Assembly: GCA_037389465.1 (NCBI GenBank) | Contig: JAZARR010000082.1 | Location: 5,816,501-5,880,500 of the forward strand | Direction of reading: 5' to 3' | Length of the DNA stretch: 64,000 nt | DNA from: Baylisascaris procyonis | Lineage: Eukaryota > Nematoda > Chromadorea > Rhabditida > Ascarididae | In this document: positions 63,385 through 64,000 of the stretch, in pieces | How the letters are laid out: the number at the start of each line of letters is the position of its first letter | How positions within the stretch are numbered: the stretch's first letter is position 1 | Translations under genes and position numbers: made by a program | The notes under the pieces: generated by a model | What the model saw: the letters and a program-made list of their open reading frames with translations, nothing else | Database searches by the model: none | What the model was told of the DNA's origin: nothing

Positions 63385-64000
63385 GTGAGTTAATTATGCA
63401 TTCTGTCAATTTGCTTAAATTACCTACCTATATTTATTTCCTTATGCAAATTTATACGATTTCACTAGCAGTTTCGGTTGTCGAGAAATGTTCTTTTGAA
63501 CGATTTAATTTGAAAGTTTTTTTGATGCCGAAACTTTATTGCTGCTTCTAACCGGAGGAATATATTTGTCACTGATAAGCTTCTTAAATTATATAACATT
63601 TTCTCGTAAGTGGTTGTTCATAAAACCGCTTAGTCTTTCGATCGTACTTAATGCGTCGCATGTTTCTGTTAAGTATATCTAGACTACAATTCTTATTTTT
63701 GCTTGTTTTATTGATTTCTAAATTGGTGTCGATAATTTGGATCTTCGAAACTTTTGCTTATTTATGCATTCTGGTAGATCATCGATCATTTCAACGATTA
63801 CTCATAGATTCAATAAATTTTTGATGAGAATTTTTCCGACATCATTTTTTTAGAACTTTTTTTGCAATTAATCAATTATAGGTGATCTGTTGGTTATGCG
63901 TAAACATATTGATCTGTTGGTTACACATATACACATATTGTTGTCTATCAAATAGTTTATATGGGGACTGTAGTTTAGAGATCGACAACATTTTAGTTGC
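63385..64000. other. Intron of the BED-finger gene
   Basis: Follows a good donor at 63384/63385. AT-rich, with no further exon visible. Confidence 0.5.

Overview
This is a eukaryotic, AT-rich window that reads as nematode DNA. The splice acceptors are short and pyrimidine-rich (TTTCAG or TTTTAG with no distant branch-point tract). One gene encodes a DB module, a cysteine pattern known mainly from nematodes. Two genes have acceptor-like sites just upstream of the start codon, as expected for spliced-leader trans-splicing. The species cannot be told from sequence alone. All multi-exon models were built by hand from splice sites, phase and protein family pattern; most ORFs in the window are chance or shadow frames.

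Layout. (1) 250-1100, +: the last two exons of an unrecognised gene that starts before the window. (2) ~2.4-2.75 kb: a broken coding-like patch. (3) ~2.97-4.5, ~12.5-12.9 and ~18.9-20.5 kb: three copies of one tRNA-derived repeat family. Each has a ~50-bp conserved leader, a tRNA-like head and then 1.5 to 9 tandem 165-bp units. Every complete unit carries its own A-box-like and B-box-like sequence and a hairpin like an anticodon arm. (4) 4680-10357, -: complete nine-exon M14A metallocarboxypeptidase zymogen (427 aa). (5) 14973-18352, +: secreted DB-module protein. (6) 24452-37313, +: receptor tyrosine kinase of about 985 aa. One ectodomain exon junction does not close in phase, and one kinase intron holds a 513-bp tandem repeat. 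(7) 41866-52386, -: complete 19-exon striatin (755 aa), with caveolin-binding/coiled-coil N terminus and C-terminal WD40 propeller. (8) 61283-63384, +: the 5' part of a BED zinc-finger gene that runs off the window; its first two exons look like a tandem duplication.

The genes do not form a pathway. The carboxypeptidase and the DB protein are secreted, the kinase is a membrane receptor, striatin is the scaffold and PP2A regulatory subunit of STRIPAK, and the BED protein is a probable DNA-binding factor. Between genes lie long AT-rich stretches with microsatellites and little coding signal. The A/T bias of the + strand switches near 38-39 kb and near 59-60 kb, following the strand of the nearest gene.

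The most unusual structure is the tRNA-like 165-bp array family. It looks like a SINE-type element whose body is a multimer of potential pol III promoters; whether it has been described could not be checked here.
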